Of a DNA stretch of 51,079 nt, positions 31,864 through 40,735 are shown piece after piece. Numbering within the stretch: the first letter of the stretch is position 1; each line of letters begins with the position of its first letter. A program made the translations under genes and the position numbers. The stretch lies in assembly GCA_937922235.1 (NCBI GenBank), contig CAKZVC010000032.1, forward strand, positions 1 to 51,079. Reading direction: 5' to 3'. The notes beneath the pieces are model-generated. The model made no database searches, was not told where the DNA came from, and was given only the letters and a program-made list of their open reading frames with translations. The DNA comes from an uncultured Acidimicrobiales bacterium. Lineage in GTDB: Bacteria > Actinomycetota > Acidimicrobiia > Acidimicrobiales > SHLQ01.

Positions 31864-33015
31864 CTATGGCTTGCTTGGCGTCTTGGTGCGAGGGCGAGGA
31901 GAACGACGATCCTTCGACACGCTCTTCTTCGCAGCTGCCTTCTTGGCCGTTGCCTTTGGCGCAGCTGCCTTCTTGGCAGGAGCCTTCTTCTTGGCTGGCT
32001 TCTTCTTCGACTTCATCTTGCCGACCTTCGTGGTCAGCTCGACGAGGCGGGTCGAGTACCCCATCTCGTTGTCGTACCAGCCAGCGATCTTGACGAGGGT
32101 GCCCATGCTCATGGTCAGGCCAGAGTCGAAGATGCACGACTCGGGACGGCCGACAATGTCGGACGACACGAGCGGCTCTTCGGAGTACGCCAGAATGCCC
32201 TTGAGATCGCCCTTTGACGCTGCTTCCTTGAACGCAGCGTTGATCTGCTCGACCGTGGCTGGCTTCTTGAGCACAGCGGTGAAGTCGGTGATCGAACCGT
32301 CTGGAATCGGCACACGAAGCGCCATGCCATCGAGCTTGCCAGCCATCTTCTTGATGACGAGGCCGGTCGCTGCCGCAGCACCGGTGGTGGTCGGCACGAT
32401 GTTGACCGCAGCCGCACGAGCACGACGGAAGTCCTTCGAGTGTGGGCCATCGACGATGTTCTGGTCGCCGGTGTAGCCGTGTGCGGTGGTCATGAGACCT
32501 TCGACGATGCCGAACTTCTCGTCGAGCACCTTCACCATTGGGGCAAAGCAGTTGGTCGTGCACGAAGCGTTCGAGATGACGTGGTGACGATCTGGGTTGT
32601 AGGTCTGGTCGTTGACGCCAAGCACGAACGTTGCGTCGCAGCTCGCAGGAGCCGAGATGAGCACCTTCTTGGCGCCGGCACGAAGGTGGGCGCTGGCCTT
32701 CTCCTTCGAGTTGAACACACCGGTCGACTCGATGACGACGTCGATGTTGAGCTCTTCCCACGGAAGGTTCTCTGGGTCACGCTCGGACAGCACCTTGATG
32801 CGGTCGTTGCCGACGCGAAGTTCCTTCTTGCCTGCAGAAACCTTTTCGGGGAAGCGGCCGTGGACGCTGTCGTTGGTGAGCAGCGCCGCCATCATGTCGA
32901 TGGAGCCAAGGTCGTTTACTGCGACAAACTCGATGTCGGCGTTGGTTGCCTTTGCGGCGCGGAAGTAGTTGCGGCCAATGCGGCCAAAGCCGTTGATTGC
33001 GACACGAACGGTCAT
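31864..33015 (-). CDS. gap: Glyceraldehyde-3-phosphate dehydrogenase with a lysine/alanine-rich tail
   Basis: A protein of 383 residues. Residues 1-333 are a complete type I GAPDH: INGFGRIGRN NAD-binding loop, SNASCTTNC with catalytic Cys152, His179, and WYDNEMGYS. Residues 334-383 form an extra tail made of Lys, Ala and Pro (SKKKPAKKKAPAKKAAAPKA and onwards) ending in RRSPRPRTKTPSKP. Usual GAPDH stops around 335 residues. The tail resembles the basic tails of actinobacterial HU and histone H1-like proteins and could bind nucleic acid. First gene of the glycolytic operon; ribosome-binding site GAGGA lies five bases before the ATG. Confidence 0.96.
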   Translation of the reverse strand: MTVRVAINGFGRIGRNYFRAAKATNADIEFVAVNDLGSIDMMAALLTNDSVHGRFPEKVSAGKKELRVGNDRIKVLSERDPENLPWEELNIDVVIESTGVFNSKEKASAHLRAGAKKVLISAPASCDATFVLGVNDQTYNPDRHHVISNASCTTNCFAPMVKVLDEKFGIVEGLMTTAHGYTGDQNIVDGPHSKDFRRARAAAVNIVPTTTGAAAATGLVIKKMAGKLDGMALRVPIPDGSITDFTAVLKKPATVEQINAAFKEAASKGDLKGILAYSEEPLVSSDIVGRPESCIFDSGLTMSMGTLVKIAGWYDNEMGYSTRLVELTTKVGKMKSKKKPAKKKAPAKKAAAPKATAKKAAAKKSVSKDRRSPRPRTKTPSKP

Positions 33016-33123
33016 GAGGGTCCTCTTGTATTAAGTCGTGATCAGGTGCGGGGGATACACCTACCCTTGTTTCTAGCGCGCACGCGCAACGATCTTCGTG
33101 AGTGACCCCACATCTCCAATGAA

Positions 33124-33186
33124 TGTTCGTAACGCCCAAACAGCCACCTATCTCTCGTAGAGATGGCATGTGACGTTTAACGAACA
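33124..33186. promoter_or_regulatory. Nested inverted repeats in the gap / beta-helix gene divergent region
   Basis: TGTTCGT (33124-33130) and ACGAACA (33180-33186) form perfect arms 49 bases apart. They enclose ATCTCT-CGT-AGAGAT (33150-33164). This is the 212-base space between two divergent starts; apart from these dyads and a TAGTCT box six bases before ATG 33228 nothing else was seen. Confidence 0.45.
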
Positions 33187-33227
33187 CCGTCCCGTGCACC
33201 CACACCCCACCCAGCTAGTCTCGCTCG

Positions 33228-34292
33228 ATGTCTCCCGAAGATCTTCAGCTCGAAGCCGAGGCGCTAGCAGCGCGGCTCGTCCATGCGTTCGCAGCCCAAT
33301 CAATAGACGCCTGCATGGAACTCATGCCGCCGCTCGACGAGTATCGGCTGCTGACGAACCAACCCCGACTCAGCGAACGCAAGTACCGCCGCCAACGCAC
33401 CAAGCAGTGCACGGAGTTCTTCGACAAGTACGAGCGATTCTTCGGCCAGCACGCTGAACGCCTCACCAACGAGACGATCGCCGAGGTCACCGTCAAGGAG
33501 CATGACGAGCTCATCCGCCAACACGCCATGTTCTCCCATGCCAACACAACAACATCGGTCACCATCACCGCGAGCAGCCGAACAGAGGCCAACGGCGACC
33601 TGACCAGCTTGCGTTTCTCCATCGAGTTTGCGGTCCTGCTCAGCTCCAGGCTCTGGGTGCACAACTTCGTGTCGGTCACTGCATCGCAGCTGATCGACTC
33701 GTCGACCAAGGCTGTTGGCCCGCTGGCAGATCTCGGGTTCCAGATGTTGGAGAAAGCGAACTACGCCACAGCGCTCGGCGTCAGGCACCGCGAAATCCAC
33801 CGCCTCATGGACTCGTACAACTCGCACTGGTACTTCGACGGCGACGTGCATCTCCGCTCCGACCAGATTGCGCTGTTCAGAAACGCCTGCGTCCTCATCT
33901 CTGGCGACCTCACCGTCGACGGACTACTCGACACCGACTACGTCGATCACCTCTTCGTCCTCGGTGACGTGCGGGCTACGAACATCATCTTGAGCGAAGG
34001 GCTGTGCATCTTCGGCGGCGTCACTCGATTCGACACTGCACTGCTGATCCTCTCTGGCGTGTCCGCTCGGATTTCCGAGGTGGTCGGCCCGATCTTCGCC
34101 AACAACTCCGAAGCCGCCGATGTCGTCGCCGTGAATGATAGCGTGCAGGTGTGCGCAGACTGGGAGACAGGCCGCGTCTTTGGCGAGCAGCTACTCAAGC
34201 CCGAGTTCATCGCCACCGAAGGTCGGGACGTGTTCGTCGACCTCGACAGCCTCTACACCGCAATCATGAACGGAACGAACCCGCTCGCCTAG
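33228..34292 (+). CDS. Hypothetical protein with C-terminal beta-helix (polymer-forming-like) region
   Basis: A protein of 354 residues. The N-terminal ~190 residues are mixed helix and strand and not recognised. From ~215, hydrophobic turns repeat regularly (CVLISGDLTVDGLL, DHLFVLGDVRATNII, LSEGLCIFGGV, ALLILSGVSARIS), as in right-handed beta-helices of bactofilin-like polymer-forming proteins. There is no signal peptide, so it is cytoplasmic. TAGTCT six bases before the ATG suggests a leaderless transcript. It is opposed to rapZ and occupies the place where yvcK and whiA stand in many actinobacteria. Confidence 0.75.
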   Translation: MSPEDLQLEAEALAARLVHAFAAQSIDACMELMPPLDEYRLLTNQPRLSERKYRRQRTKQCTEFFDKYERFFGQHAERLTNETIAEVTVKEHDELIRQHAMFSHANTTTSVTITASSRTEANGDLTSLRFSIEFAVLLSSRLWVHNFVSVTASQLIDSSTKAVGPLADLGFQMLEKANYATALGVRHREIHRLMDSYNSHWYFDGDVHLRSDQIALFRNACVLISGDLTVDGLLDTDYVDHLFVLGDVRATNIILSEGLCIFGGVTRFDTALLILSGVSARISEVVGPIFANNSEAADVVAVNDSVQVCADWETGRVFGEQLLKPEFIATEGRDVFVDLDSLYTAIMNGTNPLA

Positions 34293-34301
34293 TAGAAACT
34301 G

Positions 34302-35165
34302 TCAGCCCGAGGTGCTGGCCTTCTGCACGTCACGATGCTGCACGGTCGGCTCATGGCCGCCGCGTTCGAGGATCCGCTTGACTTCCTCGGCAATAGCCAC
34401 CGAACGATGCTGGCCGCCCGTGCAACCAAACGCGATCGTCAGGTAGCTCTTGCCCTCCTGCACATACGCAGGCATGACGAGCCCAAGCATCCGCTCCAAC
34501 CGCTCGAGGAACGCCGCCGTTAGCGGTTGAGCCAAGACGTAGTCGCGAACGGGCTCATCAACACCGGTAAGCGGGCGAAGGTCCTCGACCCAATGCGGGT
34601 TTGGCAAGAACCGACAATCGAGCACGATGTCGACGTCGATCGGAAGCCCGTGCTTGTACCCGAACGAGATGATCTTCGTCTGCATGCCGTCGCCCGGAGA
34701 CTCGGCACCGAACAGCTCGACGAGGCGGTCGCGCAACTGATGCACGTTCAAGTCGGTGGTATCGATTGCCACATCGGCCTCGGCCTTGACCGCCTCCAGT
34801 GCCAAGCGCTCACCTTCGATGGCCTCTTCCAAGCCCATGTCGCCGAACGGGTGACGGCGACGAGTCGACTCGTAACGCTGAACCAAACGAGCAGTTGACG
34901 AGTCGAGATACAGGATCCGTACACGGGCACCCGAGCTCCGAAGCTCAGCAAGTGCCTCAAGGATCTCGGGGACCGAATCGCCAGCCGGAATCGCAAGAGC
35001 GACGTTACTGATCGCAGAGCCGGGGGCATCGGCGAGCTCGCCCACCTTGCCCATCAGCGCTGGCGGCAGGTTGTCGATGACAAACCAGCCGAGGTCTTCG
35101 AGCACGTTGGCAGCAGTCGACCGCCCTGCACCCGAATTACCCGTGACTACAAGAAACTCACTCAT
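34302..35165 (-). CDS. rapZ: RNase adapter/nucleotide-binding protein RapZ
   Basis: A protein of 287 residues. The Walker A motif is VTGNSGAGRSTAANVLEDLGW (8-28) and the conserved FVIDNLPPALM follows. C-terminal landmarks are SFGYKHGLPIDVDIVLDCRFLPNPHWVEDLRPLTGVD and IAFGCTGGQHRSVAIAEEV. RapZ binds small RNAs or UDP-GlcNAc and links amino-sugar supply to RNase E in enterobacteria; in actinobacteria its role is less known. Its ATG overlaps the methyltransferase stop (ATGA). Confidence 0.95.
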   Translation of the reverse strand: MSEFLVVTGNSGAGRSTAANVLEDLGWFVIDNLPPALMGKVGELADAPGSAISNVALAIPAGDSVPEILEALAELRSSGARVRILYLDSSTARLVQRYESTRRRHPFGDMGLEEAIEGERLALEAVKAEADVAIDTTDLNVHQLRDRLVELFGAESPGDGMQTKIISFGYKHGLPIDVDIVLDCRFLPNPHWVEDLRPLTGVDEPVRDYVLAQPLTAAFLERLERMLGLVMPAYVQEGKSYLTIAFGCTGGQHRSVAIAEEVKRILERGGHEPTVQHRDVQKASTSG

Positions 35166-35944
35166 TCCGCCTCCCGCTCACAGACTAGAACGAGCAGCCG
35201 CGGAATCGCGGCCGCCGCGGCGTAGAACGGGTTTTTGTCGAGGAAGCCCTGCGGCGGAGCCGGCTCGAGCATTTCTCGCAGCTGCAGCCCGTGTGCTGCG
35301 AGCGTGTTGATGTAGCGATGCATTGGACGGTGGACGAACGGGATGAAGACATCCTTGTGGACCTCTTCGACCTCATGTGATTCGACGAGGTACGGGCCCA
35401 CCCGCCAGTACTGGTCGGGCGGGTCAACCATGTGGTCGTCGATCCACCCGCTGCCAGGAACCTGCAACAACGGGTGGTTGAGAAAGAGCGCGAACCGCCC
35501 GCCAGGTCGCACAACACGCGCCACCTCGGCAATTGCTGGCTCGAGCGGATCGATGTGCTCGAACACCAAACACGCAATGACGGCATCGAAGCAGGCGTCA
35601 GCATGTGGCAGCTCGGCCGCGGCTGCCACGGCATACGACGGCCCGCCGCCGCGCTCAGCGGCAACTTCCATCTGCGACCAGGTCGGATCGACTCCCGTCA
35701 CCGTGGCGCCGTCTTCGGTGAGCAAACGAGCGATCTGCCCCTCCCCCGCTCCCAGGTCGAGCACGTTTGCGTAACCCGACATCAGGTGCCGGGCCAGCGG
35801 CAAGATCTGCTCTTCGTATTCAGGGTCGGCACCAGCAGTAAAGCCGTCCTGCCACCACTGCGAATGCTCTTCCCACAGCGACGGGGCGCTGTCCTGGTCG
35901 AGTCCGGTTACTGGTGGTTGCCCTGCGCCGTCACCTGACGTCAC
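35162..35944 (-). CDS. Class I SAM-dependent methyltransferase
   Basis: A protein of 260 residues. SAM-binding motif I is VLDLGAGEGQIARLL (62-76), with VTGVDPTWSQM as motif II and ACLVFEHIDPLEPAIAEVARVVRPGGRFALF spanning motifs III-IV. This places it among UbiE/Methyltransf_11 type small-molecule methylases. Its substrate is unknown. It overlaps both neighbours by ATGA (rapZ downstream, membrane propeller protein upstream), so it is part of the uvrC-to-rapZ transcription unit. Confidence 0.9.
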   Translation of the reverse strand: MTSGDGAGQPPVTGLDQDSAPSLWEEHSQWWQDGFTAGADPEYEEQILPLARHLMSGYANVLDLGAGEGQIARLLTEDGATVTGVDPTWSQMEVAAERGGGPSYAVAAAAELPHADACFDAVIACLVFEHIDPLEPAIAEVARVVRPGGRFALFLNHPLLQVPGSGWIDDHMVDPPDQYWRVGPYLVESHEVEEVHKDVFIPFVHRPMHRYINTLAAHGLQLREMLEPAPPQGFLDKNPFYAAAAAIPRLLVLVCEREAE

Positions 35945-37782
35945 GAGGACTCGTCGGCGACAGCATCGTCTTCGGTGCTGTCGGCCTGCGACGGTTGAGC
36001 GGGCGAGCTCGAGGCGACTCGCAGCAGCGGTGTCTCGCCACCGGTTGTCGTAACGAAGACGCCCGAATCGCCCTGGTGGAGCGCAGCAGGTTCGCTCGGC
36101 AACGGCGTTCGGCTAACTACTGCAGCGGTGCGAGTATCAACTTCGATCAGCGACGACCCCGAACGCAATGCCACCCATACGGAACGGCCAGCGAACGTCG
36201 CGTCGATTGGGTCACGCCCAACCGGAACGGTCACGAGCACTTCACCGGTCACCGGATCGATACGCCGAAGCGACCCATCGGCAGCCGACAGCGTCCACAA
36301 GGCATCCGGGCCCGCAGTGATACTGATGAGCTCGCCGCCAGCGTCGAGTGGGGACACGGTGAGATCGGCAGTGTTAATCCGATACACCCGACCATCGTCG
36401 CCCAACGCCCACACCGAACCGGCGCCGATCGTTAGGTCGACCACCGGCACGGGTACGGCAACGGCTGCAGTGACGCCGCCGTCGCTCTTCTTCAATCGAA
36501 CAACTTCTTGCGTGCCACGGTTGTAGGTCCAGTAGCCACGCTCTTCGGCGGCAAGGAACGAGACATCTCCAACGTCGACCGACGCGAGCCCGGGTTCGCC
36601 GGCAACAAGCGAGAGCACATCGACCTGCCCGGCATCGGTGGTCACCCACGCCTTGCGGGTTGCCGCAAACAAGCCTGTGGGGCTTCCCGAGACGTTCCCG
36701 GTGTCGGTGATCGGGCCATCGGCGCCCTCACCCCAGGTGATGTACTCGCCAGTGTCACTAACTGCGATCAGTCGGTCGTTCTCTTCGTCGGCAAACGTCG
36801 GAACAAACGGCACCGCGATCTCGGTGACACGCCCTTCTGGCAGTTCGAGCACCAGGGCGCTCATGTCGTTGAGTTGCTGCTGCAACCGATCGTTTTCGAG
36901 CTCGAGGGTTCGGGTGTCGTTGGCGACTTCTTCAAGACCAGCGACGGCAACACGCTCGGCTGCTTGCGCTCGCTCAACTTCGGCTTCGAGGTCGCTCGTG
37001 TTTGACCGTTCGAGTAACAGCATCGTGGCCAAGATGCCCGACAGAACCGCAAGGGCCGAGGCAATGAGCAGTAGCCACAGGCCCGATCGACGTCCTGGCT
37101 GTTCGACAACCGGCGCGGCAGCGTCACGTTCGGCGGGCGGAGGCACAACCAGGGTGTCGGCAACAACTGGGGTCAAACTTGAGGTCTGCGACGGTGGTTC
37201 GGGGGTCGGGGCAGCCTCGTCATCAGCAAAACCGTCGGCCATCGACAGCGATGTCGTCTTGGGGGCGGTTGGTGCAGCAGGAGCGGAGACCTCGTCTGGA
37301 GGCGGAGGGGGCGGCGAGATGTGTGTCGGCAACGCCACGGTTGCCAGGTCGGCCTGCGCCGCCGGCCCAGTCGAGGCACCAGGGGCGGGTGTGGTCGACG
37401 AATCAGCCGGCGTTGCGACGGCGGCCGTGTCGAGGTGGCTGACCTCACGAGTTTCGAGCGTGCCGGGCGTCCGCAGGTCGAGCTCATCAACCTCGGGTTG
37501 GTTCGTGAGATCGATCAGATCGGGGGCGTCGAGGTCGCGCTCACCCGCACCAACCGTGAACTTGTCGACGGTCAGCTGCTCGATCGGCTCGTCGTCACGG
37601 CGAATCGAGACCGGCTCGTTGCGGCGTGCGTTCGCTGCTGCTTCGGCTCGACCGGCAATCCGGGCCCGGGCCTCTTCTGACAGGCGAAGCGCCTCGTTCG
37701 ACGACAATGCGTCGCCAGCGGACAACCGCCGACGCCAACGGTCGCTTTCAAGTTCGTCGGAGGAACCCTCACCACTACTCAC
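35941..37782 (-). CDS. Membrane protein with extracytoplasmic beta-propeller
   Basis: A protein of about 613 residues from the GTG 37780-37782; the longer frame to 37866 runs into uvrC. It has an acidic, Pro/Ala-rich cytoplasmic part (about 1-245) with PPPPPP, one transmembrane helix (LWLLLIASALAVLSGILATMLLL), and a coiled coil (NTSDLEAEVERAQAAERVAVAGLEEVANDTRTLELENDRLQQQLNDM). A series of YVTN/WD-like repeats follows (GSVWALGDDGRVYRINTADLTV, DALWTLSAADGSLRRIDPVTGEV, RSVWVALRSGSSLIEVDTRT), probably a propeller outside the membrane. No enzyme motif is visible. TACGAT eight bases before GTG is a possible leaderless -10 box. Confidence 0.8.
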   Translation of the reverse strand: MSSGEGSSDELESDRWRRRLSAGDALSSNEALRLSEEARARIAGRAEAAANARRNEPVSIRRDDEPIEQLTVDKFTVGAGERDLDAPDLIDLTNQPEVDELDLRTPGTLETREVSHLDTAAVATPADSSTTPAPGASTGPAAQADLATVALPTHISPPPPPPDEVSAPAAPTAPKTTSLSMADGFADDEAAPTPEPPSQTSSLTPVVADTLVVPPPAERDAAAPVVEQPGRRSGLWLLLIASALAVLSGILATMLLLERSNTSDLEAEVERAQAAERVAVAGLEEVANDTRTLELENDRLQQQLNDMSALVLELPEGRVTEIAVPFVPTFADEENDRLIAVSDTGEYITWGEGADGPITDTGNVSGSPTGLFAATRKAWVTTDAGQVDVLSLVAGEPGLASVDVGDVSFLAAEERGYWTYNRGTQEVVRLKKSDGGVTAAVAVPVPVVDLTIGAGSVWALGDDGRVYRINTADLTVSPLDAGGELISITAGPDALWTLSAADGSLRRIDPVTGEVLVTVPVGRDPIDATFAGRSVWVALRSGSSLIEVDTRTAAVVSRTPLPSEPAALHQGDSGVFVTTTGGETPLLRVASSSPAQPSQADSTEDDAVADESS

Positions 37783-37811
37783 AGAGGCGAATCGTAGCCC
37801 CAACAATCGGG

Positions 37812-39662
37812 TTACGCCGAGTGCAGATGCTTCCAAACCGTGCGTGCTACCTGATCTGGTAGCCACGACAGTGCCGCCAGGTCCTCCTCCGACGCTGCCT
37901 TCACCGCCTTCACGCTTCCGAATTCCTTCAAAAGGCGGGATTTTCGGGCAGGTCCAAGACCCGGAATATCATCGAGCGCGCTCTTCGTCATGCGCTTTCC
38001 ACGGAGCTGGCGGTGATAGGTAATTGCGAAACGGTGCGACTCATCGCGGAGTCGCTGTAGCAGGTAGAGCGCCTCGGATTGTCGAGGGATCCGAACCGGC
38101 GCCGATTGCCCCGGGATGTAGACCTCTTCGAACTGCTTGGCCAGCGACACGATCGGGATCTCGTGCTCAAGGCCCATCTCGCGGATGACCTCAAGCGACG
38201 CCGACAGCTGACCCTTGCCACCATCGACCACGATCAGGTTCGGCGGGTAGGCAAACCGTCCACGTTCTTCCACTGGCTTCTTCTGATCGATCACATAGGC
38301 GGTTAGGCGCCGTTCCAACACTTCTGCCATGGCCGCAAAGTCGTTGTTGCCGTCGACCGTCTTGATCTTGAACCGTCGATAGTCCGACTTCTTTGGAAGC
38401 CCGTCTTCGACGACCACCATCGACCCCACGTAGTCGGTGCCTTGAATGTGGCTCATGTCGTAACACTCGATTCGCAGAGGCGATTCGTCGAGCTGCAAAT
38501 ACTCCTGTAGCTCGTTAAGTGCCCGGGCCCGACTGTTGTGATCGGACGCCCGCTTCATCCGGTGCCGACCAAACGATTCCTTTGCGTTCCGGGTGACCGT
38601 TTCGAGCAAGGCCCGCTTATCGCCTCGCTGCGGCACTCGAACACTTACTGCCGATCCCCGAAGCTCACCCATCCACGCCGAATACAGCTCGGGGTCGCTG
38701 CTCTCAACCGGCACCAAGACTTGCTTGGGGTATCCAACCGCGGGTTCTTCGGAGTAGACGCCCTCGAGAATCTTGTCGGTGAGCTCAAACTCGTCGAGTT
38801 CCTCCACCCGGTCGACGATGAACCCTCGCCGGCCGACTACTCGACCGCGGCGTATGAAGAACACCTGCACCGCAGTCTCGAGTTCATCGCCGTGCAATCC
38901 AATGACATCGAAGTCCTCGTTGCGAGCCGCCACCATCTGCTGCTTCTCGATGGCCTTGCGCACCGAACCCATTTGGTCACGCAACCGGGCCGCTAGCTCG
39001 AACTCGTAGTTCTCGGCTGCCACCGTCATCCGGTGTTCGAGGTCGGCGACGACCTCATCGGTTTCGCCGTCGAGGAACGACACCAGGCTCGACACGAGCT
39101 CGTCGTAGTCCTCACGGCTGATCTCGCCGACGCAAGGGCCCGAGCATTTCTCGATGTGGAAAAGCAGGCACGGGCGCCCGAGCTTCTTGTGACGTTCGAG
39201 CTTGTTGTCTGAACAGGTGCGGATCGGGAACGTCCGCAGCAGCAAGTCGAGCGTCTCTCGAATCGCATAGGCGTGCCCGAACGGTCCGTAGTAGCGCACC
39301 CCCTTGCGCTTCTTGCCACGCATCACCATCGCCCGCGCCCACTCATCGGATTCGGTGACCGCCAAGAACGGATAGCTCTTGTCGTCGACCAGGCGAATGT
39401 TGAACCGCGGCCGGTGTTGCTTAATCAGTGAATACTCGAGCATGAGCGCTTCGAGCTCGTTGTCGACTTGGATCCACTCGACCGACTCAGCCGTGCGAAC
39501 CATCGTCGCGGTTCGCATCGGGAGGTTCTTCTGGAAGTAGTTTCCCAGCCGATTTCGGAGGCTCTTGGCCTTGCCGACGTAGATAATTCGCCCGTCGCGA
39601 TCTCGGAATTGATACGACCCCGGCGCGTCGGGAATCGAACCTGTTGGGGGACGTTCTACCAC
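37812..39662 (-). CDS. uvrC: Excinuclease ABC subunit C
   Basis: A protein of 616 residues, normal length. It has an N-terminal GIY-YIG nuclease (PGSYQFRDRDGRIIYVGKAKSLRNRLGNYF), UVR/BC domain (LRDQMGSVRKAIEKQQM), an RNase H-like second nuclease (IECYDMSHIQGTDYVGSMVVVEDG, ...NLIVVDGGKGQLSA) and C-terminal helix-hairpin-helix (DDIPGLGPARKSRLLKEFGSVKAVKAAS). It makes both incisions at UvrB-marked lesions. Start GTG 39660-39662. It lies within 10 kb of uvrA and uvrB on the same strand. Confidence 0.97.
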   Translation of the reverse strand: MVERPPTGSIPDAPGSYQFRDRDGRIIYVGKAKSLRNRLGNYFQKNLPMRTATMVRTAESVEWIQVDNELEALMLEYSLIKQHRPRFNIRLVDDKSYPFLAVTESDEWARAMVMRGKKRKGVRYYGPFGHAYAIRETLDLLLRTFPIRTCSDNKLERHKKLGRPCLLFHIEKCSGPCVGEISREDYDELVSSLVSFLDGETDEVVADLEHRMTVAAENYEFELAARLRDQMGSVRKAIEKQQMVAARNEDFDVIGLHGDELETAVQVFFIRRGRVVGRRGFIVDRVEELDEFELTDKILEGVYSEEPAVGYPKQVLVPVESSDPELYSAWMGELRGSAVSVRVPQRGDKRALLETVTRNAKESFGRHRMKRASDHNSRARALNELQEYLQLDESPLRIECYDMSHIQGTDYVGSMVVVEDGLPKKSDYRRFKIKTVDGNNDFAAMAEVLERRLTAYVIDQKKPVEERGRFAYPPNLIVVDGGKGQLSASLEVIREMGLEHEIPIVSLAKQFEEVYIPGQSAPVRIPRQSEALYLLQRLRDESHRFAITYHRQLRGKRMTKSALDDIPGLGPARKSRLLKEFGSVKAVKAASEEDLAALSWLPDQVARTVWKHLHSA

Positions 39663-39727
39663 CTGACCAACCTAACCGGCTATCGTTTCGCTCGTACTTG
39701 GGGCTTTGGGCGGTTCCAGGAGGAATC

Positions 39728-40735
39728 ATGAGCATTTTGCTCGTTGTGCAAGCAGGACACGACGGAACGAACCGTCGCGACCACCAACTTACGCGGTTCG
39801 CGGGCCGCACTATTCTCGACACAGCGCTGCAGCGCTTGTCGCCGTTCAGCGACGGTCCGGTGATCGTCGCGATCTCTGACCTCCCGGCCGATCAGGAAAT
39901 CGAAGAGATCGCACGTGCCAACGATGCAGCCACCGTCCGGGGTCCCTCCGACGACATGCTTGCGCGTTTCGTCGAGGTCATTGCCGACTATCCCGCTGAA
40001 CACCTCGTTCGCATCACGGCCGATTCACCGTTTATCGACCATCACCTCGTCTCTGAAGTGGTGACCGCCCACCTGTCATCAGGGGCCGACTACACATCGA
40101 ACACGCTCCTGCGCACCCATCCTCGTGGCCTCGACGTTGAGGTGATCCGCTCCGACGCCCTCCTCGACGCGGCCGAACAGGCGACCGATGCCGACGAACG
40201 CAACGGCGTCACCACCTACGTCCAACGCCGCCCAGCGAACTACAAGCTTCAAGCGGTGCTGGCTGCAGGAGACTACGAAGACCACGACTGGTCGGTAACC
40301 GGCAACGAGTCGATTACCCGCCTCACCGCGCTACTGAACAGCGCCGGCGGCGAGATCAACACGCCGTGGAGCGACCTCATTGCTCACGACAAGCCCAACA
40401 AGCACGAATCACCCATCACCTTGCGGGTGGCACGCGAGCCGGTTGCCGCATCGATTGGTTCGTTCACCGCACCGCTCGGCCATCTCCCCTCGCCACTCCC
40501 CCTGGGTGACGCTGGCCGCCGCAGCTGGGGCGTTTGGAACGACAACGCACTCGTCGGCGCCCTTACCGTCTCGGTGACGAACGGCTGGGGAACGCTCGCC
40601 GGCCAGTTCCGCCCCGACCTCGATGCCCCGCTTGCTGATGAAACCCTTCGGATGGTCGACGAGCGTTTGCTCGCCGACGATCAGGTGTTGGCACTCACGA
40701 TCGACGGATCACGCATCCGCCAGTACCGGAGCTAG
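39728..40735 (+). CDS. SpsF-like cytidylyltransferase-fold protein with degenerate nucleotide loop and C-terminal extension
   Basis: A protein of 335 residues from ATG 39728 with a perfect AGGAGG Shine-Dalgarno three bases before; the frame upstream overlaps uvrC. Residues ~1-215 match the CMP-sugar synthetase/SpsF pattern: GPSDDMLARFVEV, VRITADSPFIDHHLV, ADYTSNTLLRTHPRGLDVEVIRSDAL, RNGVTTYVQRRPANYKL. But the N-terminal nucleotide loop (normally ending in LPGK) reads QAGHDGTNRRDHQLTRFAGRT, without the Lys. A GNAT-like C-terminal ~110 residues follow (WGVWNDNALVGALTVSVTNGWGTLAGQFRP). It may be catalytically altered. Confidence 0.78.
   Translation: MSILLVVQAGHDGTNRRDHQLTRFAGRTILDTALQRLSPFSDGPVIVAISDLPADQEIEEIARANDAATVRGPSDDMLARFVEVIADYPAEHLVRITADSPFIDHHLVSEVVTAHLSSGADYTSNTLLRTHPRGLDVEVIRSDALLDAAEQATDADERNGVTTYVQRRPANYKLQAVLAAGDYEDHDWSVTGNESITRLTALLNSAGGEINTPWSDLIAHDKPNKHESPITLRVAREPVAASIGSFTAPLGHLPSPLPLGDAGRRSWGVWNDNALVGALTVSVTNGWGTLAGQFRPDLDAPLADETLRMVDERLLADDQVLALTIDGSRIRQYRS

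Noticed and set aside
31838..32761. 307-codon frame on the minus strand overlapping gap
   Set aside because: It is a second frame of the gap gene with Arg/Cys/Ser-rich composition and no recognisable domain.
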